A stretch of 64,000 bases of DNA from CALLMM01 sp964429855 (GCA_964429855.1 CAYSDM010000019.1:1-64000); one strand, 5' to 3'. Counted from the stretch's first letter, positions 33,106 to 42,090 are shown. Notes: generated by a model from the letters alone, not told the origin. Made by a program: numbers and translations.

Positions 33106-35136
33106 TCATAGTCCGCCGATCCCCGATTCGGGAGGCAGGTGCAGACCGAAGATCAGATCCAGAGCGGTACGCAGGAAACCGGCAGAGAACTCTCCCAGAA
33201 TCAGCCCCAGGAAGAAGGGGAGCGCCTGCCGGTAGGCGCGCAGCCCGCCATAGCGCAGAATCAGCGACTTGATCAGCCAGCTTACGAAGATCGGAAGCCA
33301 GAGCCGGAAGAGACCAAAGCTGCCGGAGACCAGATATCCCGCTGGATGGAAGGGCCACCAGACAAACCGGGCGCGCATCGCCGCCAGAAAGATCGTGGTA
33401 AAAAAGCCGAAGAAGTAGGCTCCCACCGTGCCGTAGTCGGGTTTTTGCGGCGAACTGATCCATCCTTCCAGCTTTTGCCAGGGTTCCCGTCCAAACGCCC
33501 ACAGCGCCGGCCCGCGATATTTCGCCGATTCGAATCCCACGCCGTAGATGGTGTGCAGATACGCCCAGAACGCCGCAATGGTTCCCAGCAGACTCGCGGC
33601 AAGGATGACGATGGTCAACGTGGGCAGGCGGACTCCGGTTCGCCTGCCCAGCCGGGCAGCGTCTACATGGGTCTGCATCGGGAACTGACGGTGCGTACGA
33701 ACCAGCCAGAAAAAGAGGGTCATGACCGACAGATCGTTGCGCGTCCAGGCGTTCGTCCCGGCGATTCGCTGCAGCATCTGATCCGCCCCGACCTGATAGA
33801 GTTCATAGGTGGGAAGTCCCAGTTCCGCCCGAAGCCGCGCCACCACCACCACAATCACGAACAGAATGCCCATAAAGAGCGCCGCCGTCTGCCAGCGCAT
33901 TCCGGCGGAGACCGCAAACAGAATCAGCCCTGCGGCTCCCAGGATGAGACCGAAGATGATTGTGCGGTCCGACATAAGCTCCGGCTCTTCCGGATATCCC
34001 CTGCCATCTGTCCTTCGGAGGCGGATCGCCGACTGCCACATCCGGGCGATATGGCTGCGCGCCGCATAGATCGTAAAGGCGAAGACCCCGAATATTGCGC
34101 CGACGCCCTGCTGCTGCACATAGGGAAAACGCCCCCATTCCGTATAACCCATCATCGCTGCGCCGACCAGTTCAATCCGGCTTATCAGAAAGAAAAACCA
34201 GCATGAAAAGCCAAGCTGCGTGGGCAGCAGGAAGGTCAGACCGAACGCGAACGGGAATGAGGAGACCGGCAGCGGTCCGGCGGCATTCCAGGGATAGCTG
34301 ACGGCGGTGAAGTACTGCACCCCGATGGGAACGCCAGGAAAAGAGGGATAGAGAGCATGGATAAAGTTGATGATCTGCCCGGAAGCGCCGATGGCAAAGC
34401 CTCCCCAGAGCAGGCGGGAGCGAAAGAGAGTATCGGTCTGCGTGATGACCTGAATCGGAATCTCGGCGATGGGGTAGGTGAGACGCTCCGCGTCCCACTG
34501 TTTGCGAAAGAGCGCGGTCAGACAGAGCATCGTCCAGACCACCAGCATCACAAAGAGCGTCCACCAGGCGACGGGCGTGATCCAGGGCAGAACATGATCC
34601 CATCGGTAGAGCGTCGAGTTGCCGATGTAGAGGGAATCGACCGCCTCCTTATCCGTTACGATCAGATGATGCGGGACATACGGCAGGATCGTGGTCGCCC
34701 AGTTGTTCTGAGGCGTCTCAAAACGAACGACATACGTGATCGTGGTGAAGAGTATCTGCAGCATATCGTGACCGGCGAGATTGCTGGCGACGGCGATTAT
34801 CAGGTAGAGCGAAACGAGTTCATGCGAGGAGAAACGCCAGGGAGGCGCAAATCGCCCGATGGCGCTGTTGAGGGTCAGCAGAGCCAGCAGAAGCGTGACG
34901 GCGTTGAAGAAGATCGCCTGTGTGGTCGCGTTGTCGGAGTAGCGAACATACTCGATTTCGGTCAGCCACCAGGCATTGAGCGGGATCAGAGGCAGCGCGA
35001 GCAGAATTACGCGCAGGGTCAGCAGTCCCCGAGGGCGGGGCGCACAGGCAGACGTCCCTTCCGATGGATGCGGGGAGGAATCGGGGTCCTCCGGGGCGGG
35101 AGAGGGAGATATATTTCGCTCAGGCGGGGGAGGCAT
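33106..35136 (-). CDS. Multi-pass membrane protein, DUF6785/DUF6784-type (paralogue 2)
   Basis: A 676-residue integral membrane protein paralogous along its whole length to the 14375-16351 gene. Matching blocks include RFETPQNNWATT, YIGNSTLYRWD, LTYPIAEIPI, CWFFFLISRIELV, RLRAELGLPTYEL and SLILRYGGLRAYRQALPFFLG. The Pro/Ser/Glu-rich N-terminal 40 residues are unique to this copy. Function unknown. A promoter with TTGACG and 17-bp spacing lies about 55 bp upstream. dapF follows 31 bp downstream. Confidence 0.8.
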   Translation of the reverse strand: MPPPPERNISPSPAPEDPDSSPHPSEGTSACAPRPRGLLTLRVILLALPLIPLNAWWLTEIEYVRYSDNATTQAIFFNAVTLLLALLTLNSAIGRFAPPWRFSSHELVSLYLIIAVASNLAGHDMLQILFTTITYVVRFETPQNNWATTILPYVPHHLIVTDKEAVDSLYIGNSTLYRWDHVLPWITPVAWWTLFVMLVVWTMLCLTALFRKQWDAERLTYPIAEIPIQVITQTDTLFRSRLLWGGFAIGASGQIINFIHALYPSFPGVPIGVQYFTAVSYPWNAAGPLPVSSFPFAFGLTFLLPTQLGFSCWFFFLISRIELVGAAMMGYTEWGRFPYVQQQGVGAIFGVFAFTIYAARSHIARMWQSAIRLRRTDGRGYPEEPELMSDRTIIFGLILGAAGLILFAVSAGMRWQTAALFMGILFVIVVVVARLRAELGLPTYELYQVGADQMLQRIAGTNAWTRNDLSVMTLFFWLVRTHRQFPMQTHVDAARLGRRTGVRLPTLTIVILAASLLGTIAAFWAYLHTIYGVGFESAKYRGPALWAFGREPWQKLEGWISSPQKPDYGTVGAYFFGFFTTIFLAAMRARFVWWPFHPAGYLVSGSFGLFRLWLPIFVSWLIKSLILRYGGLRAYRQALPFFLGLILGEFSAGFLRTALDLIFGLHLPPESGIGGL

Positions 35137-35189
35137 AGGTGAATTCTGATCTCTTCAGAGCCGATATATATACCAGTATGCGTATGCAT

Positions 35190-35218
35190 AGCCTACACGA
35201 ATCCGGCGTCGTCGTCAA
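35190..35218 (-). promoter_or_regulatory. Candidate sigma-70 promoter for the second DUF6785-type gene
   Basis: On the minus strand TTGACG (35218-35213) and TAGGCT (35195-35190) are 17 bp apart. An AT-rich TATATATA segment follows before the start at 35136. Confidence 0.5.
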
Positions 35219-35367
35219 GTCGGTAGAATTTCCGGATTTTTACGCGGAATGTACGGATTCTTCTTTCCTGCGTCGAAAAGATATGTTAAAATGAGGGGGT
35301 AATCGCCGCTCGTTTGACCATACATCTATCGCACTCATTCCTTCGCTATCTGAAAGGAGTTCGGTTC

Positions 35368-35580
35368 ATGAGCCTGTTTCGGCGGTTTTGTCAGTACCCG
35401 TTGTGCGCCCTGGGAATGCATGTAGCGCCGCCGCGCCGATTACCGCATGGCCCGATAGTCGCAGACTGTAGTTGTTGTGGGAAGACCTGTTACTTCTATG
35501 GCTTATCCGCCTTCGGACTGGATGGGCCCCCGATGCTCATGCCAATCGCCGTTTCGCCGGTTAACGCGCTTCCGCGTTAA
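35368..35580 (+). CDS. Small Cys-rich protein of unknown function (70 residues)
   Basis: A 70-residue ORF starting MSLFRRFCQYPLCALGMH with AAAGGAG ten bases upstream. Cysteines at 8, 13, 35, 37, 38 and 42 (the last four within CSCCGKTC) suggest a small metal-binding knuckle. No family recognised; the pattern C..H..C..C-G-K faintly recalls small phage-type zinc-ribbon proteins. Its stop codon lies in the arm of a perfect 14-bp inverted repeat, and a terminator follows 20 bp later. The signals at both ends support a real transcription unit. Confidence 0.5.
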   Translation: MSLFRRFCQYPLCALGMHVAPPRRLPHGPIVADCSCCGKTCYFYGLSAFGLDGPPMLMPIAVSPVNALPR

Positions 35581-35586
35581 CCGGCG
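35555..35586 (+). promoter_or_regulatory. Perfect 14-bp hairpin spanning the stop codon of the Cys-rich ORF
   Basis: CGCCGGTTAACGCG and its exact complement flank a CTTC tetraloop. The TAA of the ORF (35578-35580) is inside the right arm. A separate terminator stem lies 16 bp further on, so two strong RNA structures stand in tandem. Confidence 0.6.
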
Positions 35587-35602
35587 GTGACCGCAATGCA
35601 CG

Positions 35603-35634
35603 GGCGCTGCATATCACGCAGCGCCTCGTTTTTT
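35603..35634 (+). terminator. Intrinsic terminator after the Cys-rich ORF
   Basis: GGCGCTGC pairs with GCAGCGCC around ATATCAC and is followed by TCGTTTTTT. The next gene's ATG is only 11 bp downstream. Confidence 0.85.
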
Positions 35635-35644
35635 CTCGACCTCT

Positions 35645-36814
35645 ATGCAACCCTTATTTGATGAAACCGCCAATCCGATGGAGAGCGGGAACGCCTCCGC
35701 GCTGGTTCCTCTCGCTCCCATTCGTCTGGGGATCGTGGGATGCAGCGGGTCGCGCCAGAACTACGGTCCCGCGCTGCCTTACGTGCCCGATATTCAGGTG
35801 ACCGCGCTGATGGATGTGGATATGGTGGCAGCGAGGGTCTGGGCGCGCGCGCTGCGTCATACAGCGGTCTTCACCGATTACGAGGTCTTTCTGCAGGAGG
35901 CTCCCGTAGATGCCGTGCTGATCTCTTCGCCCCTGCCGGTGCGCGTGGAACAGGTCATTGCAGCGGCAAAAGCGGGCAAACATATCCTCTGCGAGAAGCC
36001 GATGGCGCGGACGCTGGAGGAGTGCGAGCGGATGACGGAGGCGGCGGGAGAGAGCGGGGTTCTTCTTCTGCCCGCATATGTTAAGCGATTTGACCGCACC
36101 TTCCTCTACGCGCAGCAGTGTCTCCAGGAGGGAACGCTGGGAGAGCTTCAGCAGATACGCTGCGACTGGAGTTTCTATGCCGGCTGGGGAGACCGGCGCG
36201 AGATTCTCAAACGGTGGGCAGGGGTCTTCGAGGAGCACGCGCACCATACGATTGATCTGTGCCGCTGGTGGATGGGCGAGGTCGAATCGGTGAGCGCGGA
36301 TATTGACATCGGCAGATCGCCGGATGGAAAGACCGATCAGTTCGCCAATCTGATTCTGACCCATACGCGCGGAGTCTCGATCCACCACATCGCGCGGGTC
36401 TTCCATAAACGCCCCGTCGAGCAGTATCTACTGACCGGAACGCAGGGAACGCTGCATATCACGCATGGCGTGGAGTGGAATCAGGTTGTCTCCGAGCCGT
36501 TTTCCGTCACGCTGCATCTTCAGGGGCTTCCCGCGCAGGAGATTCCACAGACTGAATATACGCGCATCGAGGAGGAGATTCGTGCGCATCACCCCGGAAA
36601 ACGCCTCCTGGCCCACTTTGCCGACTGCATCCGCTCCGGGCAGACGCCGCAGATATCTGGCGAAGATGGCTGCCGGGTGGTGGAGATACTGAACGCAGGC
36701 TATCTCTCCACCTATGAACACGCCAAGATCACGCTGCCGTTGACACGCTCCATGGTGCTGGAGCAGATTCTTCAAAAGGTCGCCGAGAACTGGCAGAGCG
36801 CGACCGTTCGTTAG
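35645..36814 (+). CDS. Gfo/Idh/MocA family oxidoreductase
   Basis: A 389-residue NAD(P)-dependent oxidoreductase. The Rossmann fold starts at LGIVGCSGSRQNYGPALPYVP, and the family motif CEKPMARTLEEC is present with its catalytic Lys. The C-terminal domain has EEHAHHTIDLCRWWMGEVES, containing the family's conserved His-Asp. Substrates are usually sugars or cyclitols; none can be assigned. ATG 35645 lacks a ribosome site and comes just after a terminator; the in-frame ATG at 35678, closer to the Rossmann start, is an alternative. It converges on a small secreted-protein gene with a 5-bp gap. Confidence 0.85.
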   Translation: MQPLFDETANPMESGNASALVPLAPIRLGIVGCSGSRQNYGPALPYVPDIQVTALMDVDMVAARVWARALRHTAVFTDYEVFLQEAPVDAVLISSPLPVRVEQVIAAAKAGKHILCEKPMARTLEECERMTEAAGESGVLLLPAYVKRFDRTFLYAQQCLQEGTLGELQQIRCDWSFYAGWGDRREILKRWAGVFEEHAHHTIDLCRWWMGEVESVSADIDIGRSPDGKTDQFANLILTHTRGVSIHHIARVFHKRPVEQYLLTGTQGTLHITHGVEWNQVVSEPFSVTLHLQGLPAQEIPQTEYTRIEEEIRAHHPGKRLLAHFADCIRSGQTPQISGEDGCRVVEILNAGYLSTYEHAKITLPLTRSMVLEQILQKVAENWQSATVR

Positions 36815-36819
36815 CCGGG

Positions 36820-37323
36820 TCACGGGCGGGCATCCCGCAGACCATTGAAGAGATCCCGCAGGGTGACGAGTACGGCCGCCAGACTCCTGCCCAGTCTCGT
36901 CGCCGCCTCCGGATTACGGGCAGGATCACGCTCCTGACGGAATCGGTTGAAAGCAGCTCGCGCTGCCGCGATCTGTCCGGTCAACAGGCGATGACTCTTC
37001 TCGATCCGTTTCCATATGGCGAGATTGGAGGCATCGGCATCACGCGGCTCTGTTCCCCACTTGATCGGCTCCAGAGTCTTCTCCAAACGCAACAGGGCAT
37101 CGAAGTAGCCTCGCAATCGCTGCTGATAGGCGGATTCGGACTCTCCCTCCCGGCGTCGGGCGGTCAATCCTCGCATCGCCTTTTCGGCGGCAAGACAGCC
37201 AGCCGCCAGATGATTGATACGATCCTGGCTAAACGACGCGGGCGGCTGGACGCGGTTTTGCGTCTGTGCCGGGACGCCGACTGCATGACAGATCAGCAGG
37301 GCGAAAATCATGCTGCGGAACAC
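36820..37323 (-). CDS. Hypothetical secreted helical protein
   Basis: A 167-residue protein with a signal peptide (about residues 3-19, cleavage likely after VPAQ). It then has an Arg/Glu/Ala-rich, mostly helical body with no recognised family. It begins with GTG at 37323, eight bases after GGAGAG; ATG 37311 inside the signal peptide is less well placed. The 161 bp upstream are shared with the divergent mqnE promoter. Confidence 0.55.
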   Translation of the reverse strand: MFRSMIFALLICHAVGVPAQTQNRVQPPASFSQDRINHLAAGCLAAEKAMRGLTARRREGESESAYQQRLRGYFDALLRLEKTLEPIKWGTEPRDADASNLAIWKRIEKSHRLLTGQIAAARAAFNRFRQERDPARNPEAATRLGRSLAAVLVTLRDLFNGLRDARP

Positions 37324-37415
37324 TATCCGCTCTCCATTCTCCCCAGAATCGCATAGATACGACTATCTATTGTATCGCAACAGACATCAGAACAATTTAG
37401 CATGACAAAGGAATA

Positions 37416-37445
37416 TTGCGGTCTGGTATCGAATCGGGGTATAGT
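37416..37445 (+). promoter_or_regulatory. Candidate sigma-70 promoter for mqnE-mqnC
   Basis: TTGCGG (37416-37421) and TATAGT (37440-37445) with an 18-bp spacer lie 40 bp before the mqnE ATG. Confidence 0.5.
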
Positions 37446-37484
37446 CTCGTATAGAGTAATGTGAAATATATCACGGAGTAAGGA

Positions 37485-38651
37485 ATGTCGGCTGAAAGTA
37501 TGCGGCGCGTTTCGCGAATCGTCGGTTCGGAGCTTCTGCCTGTCTATGAGAAGGTTATCTCGGGCGAGAGGCTGAGCTTTCAGGAGGGGCTGCATCTCTA
37601 CCAGACCCCCAACCTGTCGGCGGTCGGCTATCTGGCGAATATTGCGCGCGAACGTCTGCATGGCGACCGCGCCTACTACATCCGTAATCAGCACATCAAC
37701 TATACCAACGTCTGCAACAAGCACTGCCAGTTCTGCTACTTCGCTAAAAATCCCAAAGACGGCGGGCCCATTCCCTACACCTTCACGCTGGATGATCTGC
37801 GCGAATCGCTGCGCCGTTATCGCCATGTGCCCATTACCGAAGTGCATATGGTCGGAGGGATCAACCCGAAACTGCCCTATGCCTACTATCTGGACTTAAT
37901 TCGCGTCATCAAAGAGATACGCCCGGAAGTGCATGTGAAGGCGTTTACGGCGGTGGAACTGGTGGAGATCGCCCGCGTGGCGAAGAAGCCGCTGGAGGCG
38001 TGTCTGGAAGACCTGAAGGCGGTCGGGCTGACCTCCATTCCCGGCGGTGGCGCAGAGGTGATGTCGGCGCGGCTGCACGCCCTGCTGCATCCGAAGAAGA
38101 TCGGGGCGGAGGGCTGGACGGAGGTGGCTCGCGCCGTCGCGAAAGCCGGTCTGCCGCAGTACGCCACCATGCTCTACGGGCATGTCGAGACGCTAGAGGA
38201 GCGCGTAGAGCATCTGATGCGGCTGCGCGAGATACAGGACGAGACGGGGCACTTCCTCGCCTTTACGCCGCTCTCGTTCCATCCCGAAGGAACCTATCTC
38301 GATCACCTGCCTGGACCGACCGGCGTGGACGATCTGCGGAATCTGGCGGTCAGCCGCCTGATGCTGGACAACTTCCCGCACATCAAATCGTTCTGGATCA
38401 TGAATACGGCGCAGATTACCCAGATTGCGCTCTGGTACGGAGCCGACGATATAGACGGAACCATCCACGAGTACGAGATCACCTATCCCGAAGGACATCT
38501 GGGCGAGAAGAAGCAGGTGTTGACCCGCAAACAGCTTTTGATGAATATTCGCGAGGCGGGACGCGCTCCGGTGGAGAGGGACAGCCTCTATCGCGAGGTG
38601 CAGTCGGAGCCGGAGCGCGAGCCTGTGCTGCTGCCGCTGGTTTCGCGGTGA
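37485..38651 (+). CDS. mqnE: Aminofutalosine synthase (radical SAM)
   Basis: MqnE joins the enolpyruvyl-benzoate precursor to a SAM-derived adenosyl group in the futalosine route to menaquinone. The 388-residue protein has the radical-SAM cluster motif CNKHCQFC (Cys77, 81, 84) followed by YFAKNPKDG, and the later block TSIPGGGAEVMSARL typical of MqnE. GGAGTAAGGA precedes the ATG. Its stop is directly followed by the ATG of mqnC. mqnA, mqnB and mqnD are not in the window. Confidence 0.92.
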   Translation: MSAESMRRVSRIVGSELLPVYEKVISGERLSFQEGLHLYQTPNLSAVGYLANIARERLHGDRAYYIRNQHINYTNVCNKHCQFCYFAKNPKDGGPIPYTFTLDDLRESLRRYRHVPITEVHMVGGINPKLPYAYYLDLIRVIKEIRPEVHVKAFTAVELVEIARVAKKPLEACLEDLKAVGLTSIPGGGAEVMSARLHALLHPKKIGAEGWTEVARAVAKAGLPQYATMLYGHVETLEERVEHLMRLREIQDETGHFLAFTPLSFHPEGTYLDHLPGPTGVDDLRNLAVSRLMLDNFPHIKSFWIMNTAQITQIALWYGADDIDGTIHEYEITYPEGHLGEKKQVLTRKQLLMNIREAGRAPVERDSLYREVQSEPEREPVLLPLVSR

Positions 38652-39830
38652 ATGGATACTTTGAGTGATAAGATCATCGGGGGCGAAATGACCATCCTTG
38701 AGCAGGCGCATTCGGCGCACATAGACGACATCGCCGAGAAGGTCTATTCCGGGGAGCGATTGACATGGGACGACGGGCGTCGGCTGTTCCAGTATCACAA
38801 TCTGCCCGAACTGGCGGCGCTGGCAGATCATGTGCGCCAGCGGCTCAATCCCGGCAGAACGGTCACCTATATTGTCGGACGCAATGTGAACTATACCAAC
38901 GTCTGCTGGGTGCGGTGCAAATTTTGCGCCTTCTACCGGGTTCCGGGACATGAGGAGGGCTACACGCTGACCTACGATCAGATCTATGCGAAGATTCAGC
39001 AGATGGTGGATCTGGGCGGGATCGAGATCCTGATGCAGGGAGGGCTGAACCCGAAACTTAAAATCGAGTGGTACGAAGATCTGCTGCGGGGAATTAAAGA
39101 GCGTTTCGGAGCCTATGGAGTGATACTGCACGCATTTTCCCCGGCGGAACTGATCTATATTCAGAAGATCAGTCGGCTCACGATGGAGGAGACGCTGACG
39201 CGCCTGAAGCAGGCGGGACTGGACAGCATTCCCGGAGGCGGCGCGGAGATTCTTACAGACCGCGTGCGGGAGTATATTGCTCCCTATAAGGATACGGCGG
39301 CGGAGTGGCTCGACTGTATGCGCGTGGCGCATCAGGTGGGGCTGCGTTCCACCGTGACGATGATGTACGGCTCGGTGGATACCTGGGAGGATCGTCTGGA
39401 GCATCTGTTGAAGACACGCGCCCTGCAGGATGAGACCGGCGGCTTCACCGCCTTTATTCCCTGGTCTTTCCAGCCGGATGGGACGGAACTTGCGGGAGAG
39501 CGCGCCAGCGCATTTGACTATCTGCGGACGGTGGCGGTCTCCCGGCTGGTTCTGGATAACATTCCACATATGCAGGCGTCCTGGGTCACGCAGGGACCGA
39601 AGGTGGCGCAGGTGGCGCTGGGCTATGGACTGGACGATTTCGGCTCCACGATGATGGAGGAGAATGTCGTCTCATCGGCTGGCTGCGCTTTCACGATGCC
39701 CATCGAGGAGTTGGAGCGGCTGATCCGCGAGGCAGGATATGAGCCGATGCGCCGCACCACGCAGTATCGCCATCTTCCGCTGGGAGTGCCCGAAGGCTCG
39801 CCGTTGTTGAGAGAGACTGCCGTAAATTAG
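38652..39830 (+). CDS. mqnC: Cyclic dehypoxanthinyl futalosine synthase (radical SAM)
   Basis: MqnC cyclises dehypoxanthinyl futalosine in menaquinone synthesis. The 392-residue protein carries CWVRCKFC (Cys85, 89, 92) and AFYRVPGHEEGY, then EILMQGGLNPKLKIEWY and DSIPGGGAEILTDRV. It is paralogous to MqnE, as expected. The ATG follows the mqnE stop with no gap. A znuA-like gene starts 22 bp downstream on the same strand and may be read with it. Confidence 0.93.
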   Translation: MDTLSDKIIGGEMTILEQAHSAHIDDIAEKVYSGERLTWDDGRRLFQYHNLPELAALADHVRQRLNPGRTVTYIVGRNVNYTNVCWVRCKFCAFYRVPGHEEGYTLTYDQIYAKIQQMVDLGGIEILMQGGLNPKLKIEWYEDLLRGIKERFGAYGVILHAFSPAELIYIQKISRLTMEETLTRLKQAGLDSIPGGGAEILTDRVREYIAPYKDTAAEWLDCMRVAHQVGLRSTVTMMYGSVDTWEDRLEHLLKTRALQDETGGFTAFIPWSFQPDGTELAGERASAFDYLRTVAVSRLVLDNIPHMQASWVTQGPKVAQVALGYGLDDFGSTMMEENVVSSAGCAFTMPIEELERLIREAGYEPMRRTTQYRHLPLGVPEGSPLLRETAVN

Positions 39831-39852
39831 TGTCGAGACAGCGAGGGCAAGT

Positions 39853-40836
39853 ATGCGAGACTGGGCGGCGCGCGGCTTCGCGCTGCTAGCGCTTCTGACT
39901 CTGGGCTGGATCGGCGGCAGAGCGTTCAGCACGCGTCATACCCCCTCCTGGACAGACACGCCCGGCAAGCTTCGCGTTCTGACCACCATCCTGCCGGTAT
40001 ATGACTTTGCGCGTAAGATCGGCGGGTCGGATGTGGAGGTTCACAATCTTCTTCCGCCGGGTGTGGATCCGCATGAGTTTGCGCTCCGACCGCAGGATGT
40101 GACGCTGGTGGCGCAGGCGGATATTATCCTCAGCAACGGCAGTGGGCTGGATGAGTTTCTGACAGAGGCGCTGCGAACCGGACAGGTGACCGGCAAACCG
40201 ATCATCGCGGTTTCCGAGGGGCTTCCAAAGCTCGATCTGACCGGGCTGGAGGGCGCGGAAAGTCATGAAGATCATGACCACGCCGAGGGGCATGGACCGG
40301 GCGACCCGCATCTGTGGCTCGATCCCGTCCATGCCAGAGCCTATGTACAGAAGATTGCCGGAGCGCTGATCGAAGCCGCCCGTCAGCAACCCGATTCCGC
40401 GCGTGTGATCGGCGGTATACAGGAACGTTCAGAGCGTTTGAAACGTGAACTGGATCAGCTTGACGCCGACTTCCGCCGGACGCTGACCCCGCTGCAAAAC
40501 GAGTCGTTCCTTGCCTTTCACAGCGCCTTTGCCTATCTCTCGGCGCGGTATCGCCTGCAAATGGCGGGCATCTGGCAGACGACCGCCGGAAAAGACCCCT
40601 CCCCGCGTGAGGTGGGCGCACTGCTGGAGTCGGTAAAAACGCGGCGTGTACGCGCCTTCTTCGCGGAGCCGCAGTTCTCCTCACGCGCCATTGAGATGAT
40701 CGCGGCAGATGCGCGCGTTCCCGTCTATATCCTCGACCCGATGGAGACGGCGTCAGATTTTGACCGCGCAGACTATCTCGCGATCATGCGCGCCAACCTC
40801 GCCACGCTGGAGAGAGCCTTGCAGCCCCGGAGGTAG
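39853..40836 (+). CDS. Metal ABC transporter substrate-binding protein (ZnuA/AdcA-like)
   Basis: A 327-residue exported cluster-9-type metal-binding protein: signal segment (about 5-24), first metal-ligand block GVDPHEFALRPQD, a short acidic His loop (ESHEDHDHAEGHGPGDPHLWLDP), FHSAFAYLSARY, and the C-terminal FFAEPQFSSRAIE. The His/Asp-rich loop favours zinc, though manganese cannot be excluded. No permease or ATPase is adjacent; a ZnuC-like ATPase lies at 19304-20026. It converges on the EAL gene. Confidence 0.87.
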   Translation: MRDWAARGFALLALLTLGWIGGRAFSTRHTPSWTDTPGKLRVLTTILPVYDFARKIGGSDVEVHNLLPPGVDPHEFALRPQDVTLVAQADIILSNGSGLDEFLTEALRTGQVTGKPIIAVSEGLPKLDLTGLEGAESHEDHDHAEGHGPGDPHLWLDPVHARAYVQKIAGALIEAARQQPDSARVIGGIQERSERLKRELDQLDADFRRTLTPLQNESFLAFHSAFAYLSARYRLQMAGIWQTTAGKDPSPREVGALLESVKTRRVRAFFAEPQFSSRAIEMIAADARVPVYILDPMETASDFDRADYLAIMRANLATLERALQPRR

Positions 40837-40838
40837 AC

Positions 40839-41963
40839 TCAGGCGGCTTTCCGCGCCGCTTCAGTCGGGAAAAGACCAGGGGAGACGCTCTGCGGCGGAT
40901 TGGCGGGATGCGCGAAGAGAAACCCCTGCATATAGTCTACGCCTGCCTGCTGGCAAGCCTGCATCTGCGCTTTCGTTTCGATCCCTTTGGCGATCACCTT
41001 CATATTCAGACGCTTCGCCAGTTCGACAATCGCCTGCAACGCATGATGCGCCGAGGTTCGCTTCGTCGCATCATAGACCAGTTCGCTGTCAATCTTCACA
41101 TAGTCCGGCATCAGTTCCGCAAGATACGACAATGTGTCGGAACTGCTTCCCATGTCGTCCAGGGCGACCCCGACGCCTCTCTGACGATACTGCTGGAGGA
41201 TGGCGCTGAGCAGGGCGCGGTCTTCAATCCTCTCGGTTTCCACCACCTCGAATACAAGCTGTGAGGCGGATATATGCGACTCCTGCGCCATATCCAGAGT
41301 TGTCTGCAGGCTGATGGCGGGATCGTAGAGGCTGCAAGGATGAAAGTTGATGAAGAAGCGTGCGCCGGTGCGAGGCAGCGCGACGGCATCGCGCAATGCC
41401 TGTATACGCGCCGCCTGATCGAACTGATGCTGCAGGTTGATCTTTTCGCAGGCGTAGAGAAGCTGTCGGGGAGGAATGATCTCTTGCGTCTGCGGGTTTC
41501 GGGCGCGGATCAACGCTTCATATCCGAATACCTGACCGGCGGCATCTATCACCGGATGAAAGACGCTGTAGAGCCATCCGTCCGATACCGCTTTTTCCGC
41601 CCAGTGCAGGTCGTTACGTTCAAAGAAGACCGGCAGCGGCTCCGCCTGAATCAGCGCGGGCAACAGCGACTCCGGCGTCATTGAGTTATCGGCAAAGACC
41701 CCTTTGACGCGATTCTGAAGTACGACCGATAAGCGGCGCGCAAGCTGCTGTCGCAGCGCGTCAAAATGATGGCGGGTATTCGGCAGTACATAGAAGAGAC
41801 TGTGTCGGGTAAAGGCGAGGTTTTCCAACGATAAGGCTTTATGCAGGGCGGTATCGGCATCGGCGTCTAGCGGAACCAGCAGCAGCGAGTCGCTGCCTGT
41901 GCCGGGGATATCGTGGTCGCGCCTGCTCCACTCCGTCGCTGCGCACACCTCCTGTGTGTTCAT
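40839..41963 (-). CDS. EAL-domain protein with an altered catalytic glutamate
   Basis: A 374-residue cytosolic protein: an unrecognised N-terminal domain (1-125) and a C-terminal EAL domain (about 128-360) of the c-di-GMP phosphodiesterase family. Most active-site residues are present: Glu149 (EALIR), Asn206 (NFHP), Glu239, Asp269-Asp270 (LDDMG), Lys290 and Gln346. At the position equivalent to the catalytic Glu352 of RocR the motif reads AKGIET, so Lys326 replaces Glu. It may therefore bind c-di-GMP without hydrolysing it. ATG 41963 follows GAAGAGG; the open frame beyond overlaps the divergent peptidase gene. A sigma-28-like promoter lies upstream. Confidence 0.83.
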   Translation of the reverse strand: MNTQEVCAATEWSRRDHDIPGTGSDSLLLVPLDADADTALHKALSLENLAFTRHSLFYVLPNTRHHFDALRQQLARRLSVVLQNRVKGVFADNSMTPESLLPALIQAEPLPVFFERNDLHWAEKAVSDGWLYSVFHPVIDAAGQVFGYEALIRARNPQTQEIIPPRQLLYACEKINLQHQFDQAARIQALRDAVALPRTGARFFINFHPCSLYDPAISLQTTLDMAQESHISASQLVFEVVETERIEDRALLSAILQQYRQRGVGVALDDMGSSSDTLSYLAELMPDYVKIDSELVYDATKRTSAHHALQAIVELAKRLNMKVIAKGIETKAQMQACQQAGVDYMQGFLFAHPANPPQSVSPGLFPTEAARKAA

Positions 41964-42051
41964 GCGTCCGTCCTCTTCAAAAACGCCCGAATTCCAGATT
42001 CCGTTCCGTGTCCCATCCATGGGGGAGCGGCAGAGGCGTTCTCTTCTCATA

Positions 42052-42079
42052 TTATCGGTCTTCGAGCGGCTTGCGTTTA
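42052..42079 (-). promoter_or_regulatory. Sigma-28 (FliA/SigD)-like promoter of the EAL gene
   Basis: On the minus strand TAAA (42079-42076), 16 bp, then ACCGATAA (42059-42052) match the TAAA-N15/16-GCCGATAA pattern. The same arrangement and spacing is found before flagellin 1. It lies 89 bp before the EAL start. Confidence 0.6.
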
Positions 42080-42090
42080 GTCTCTCTCCT

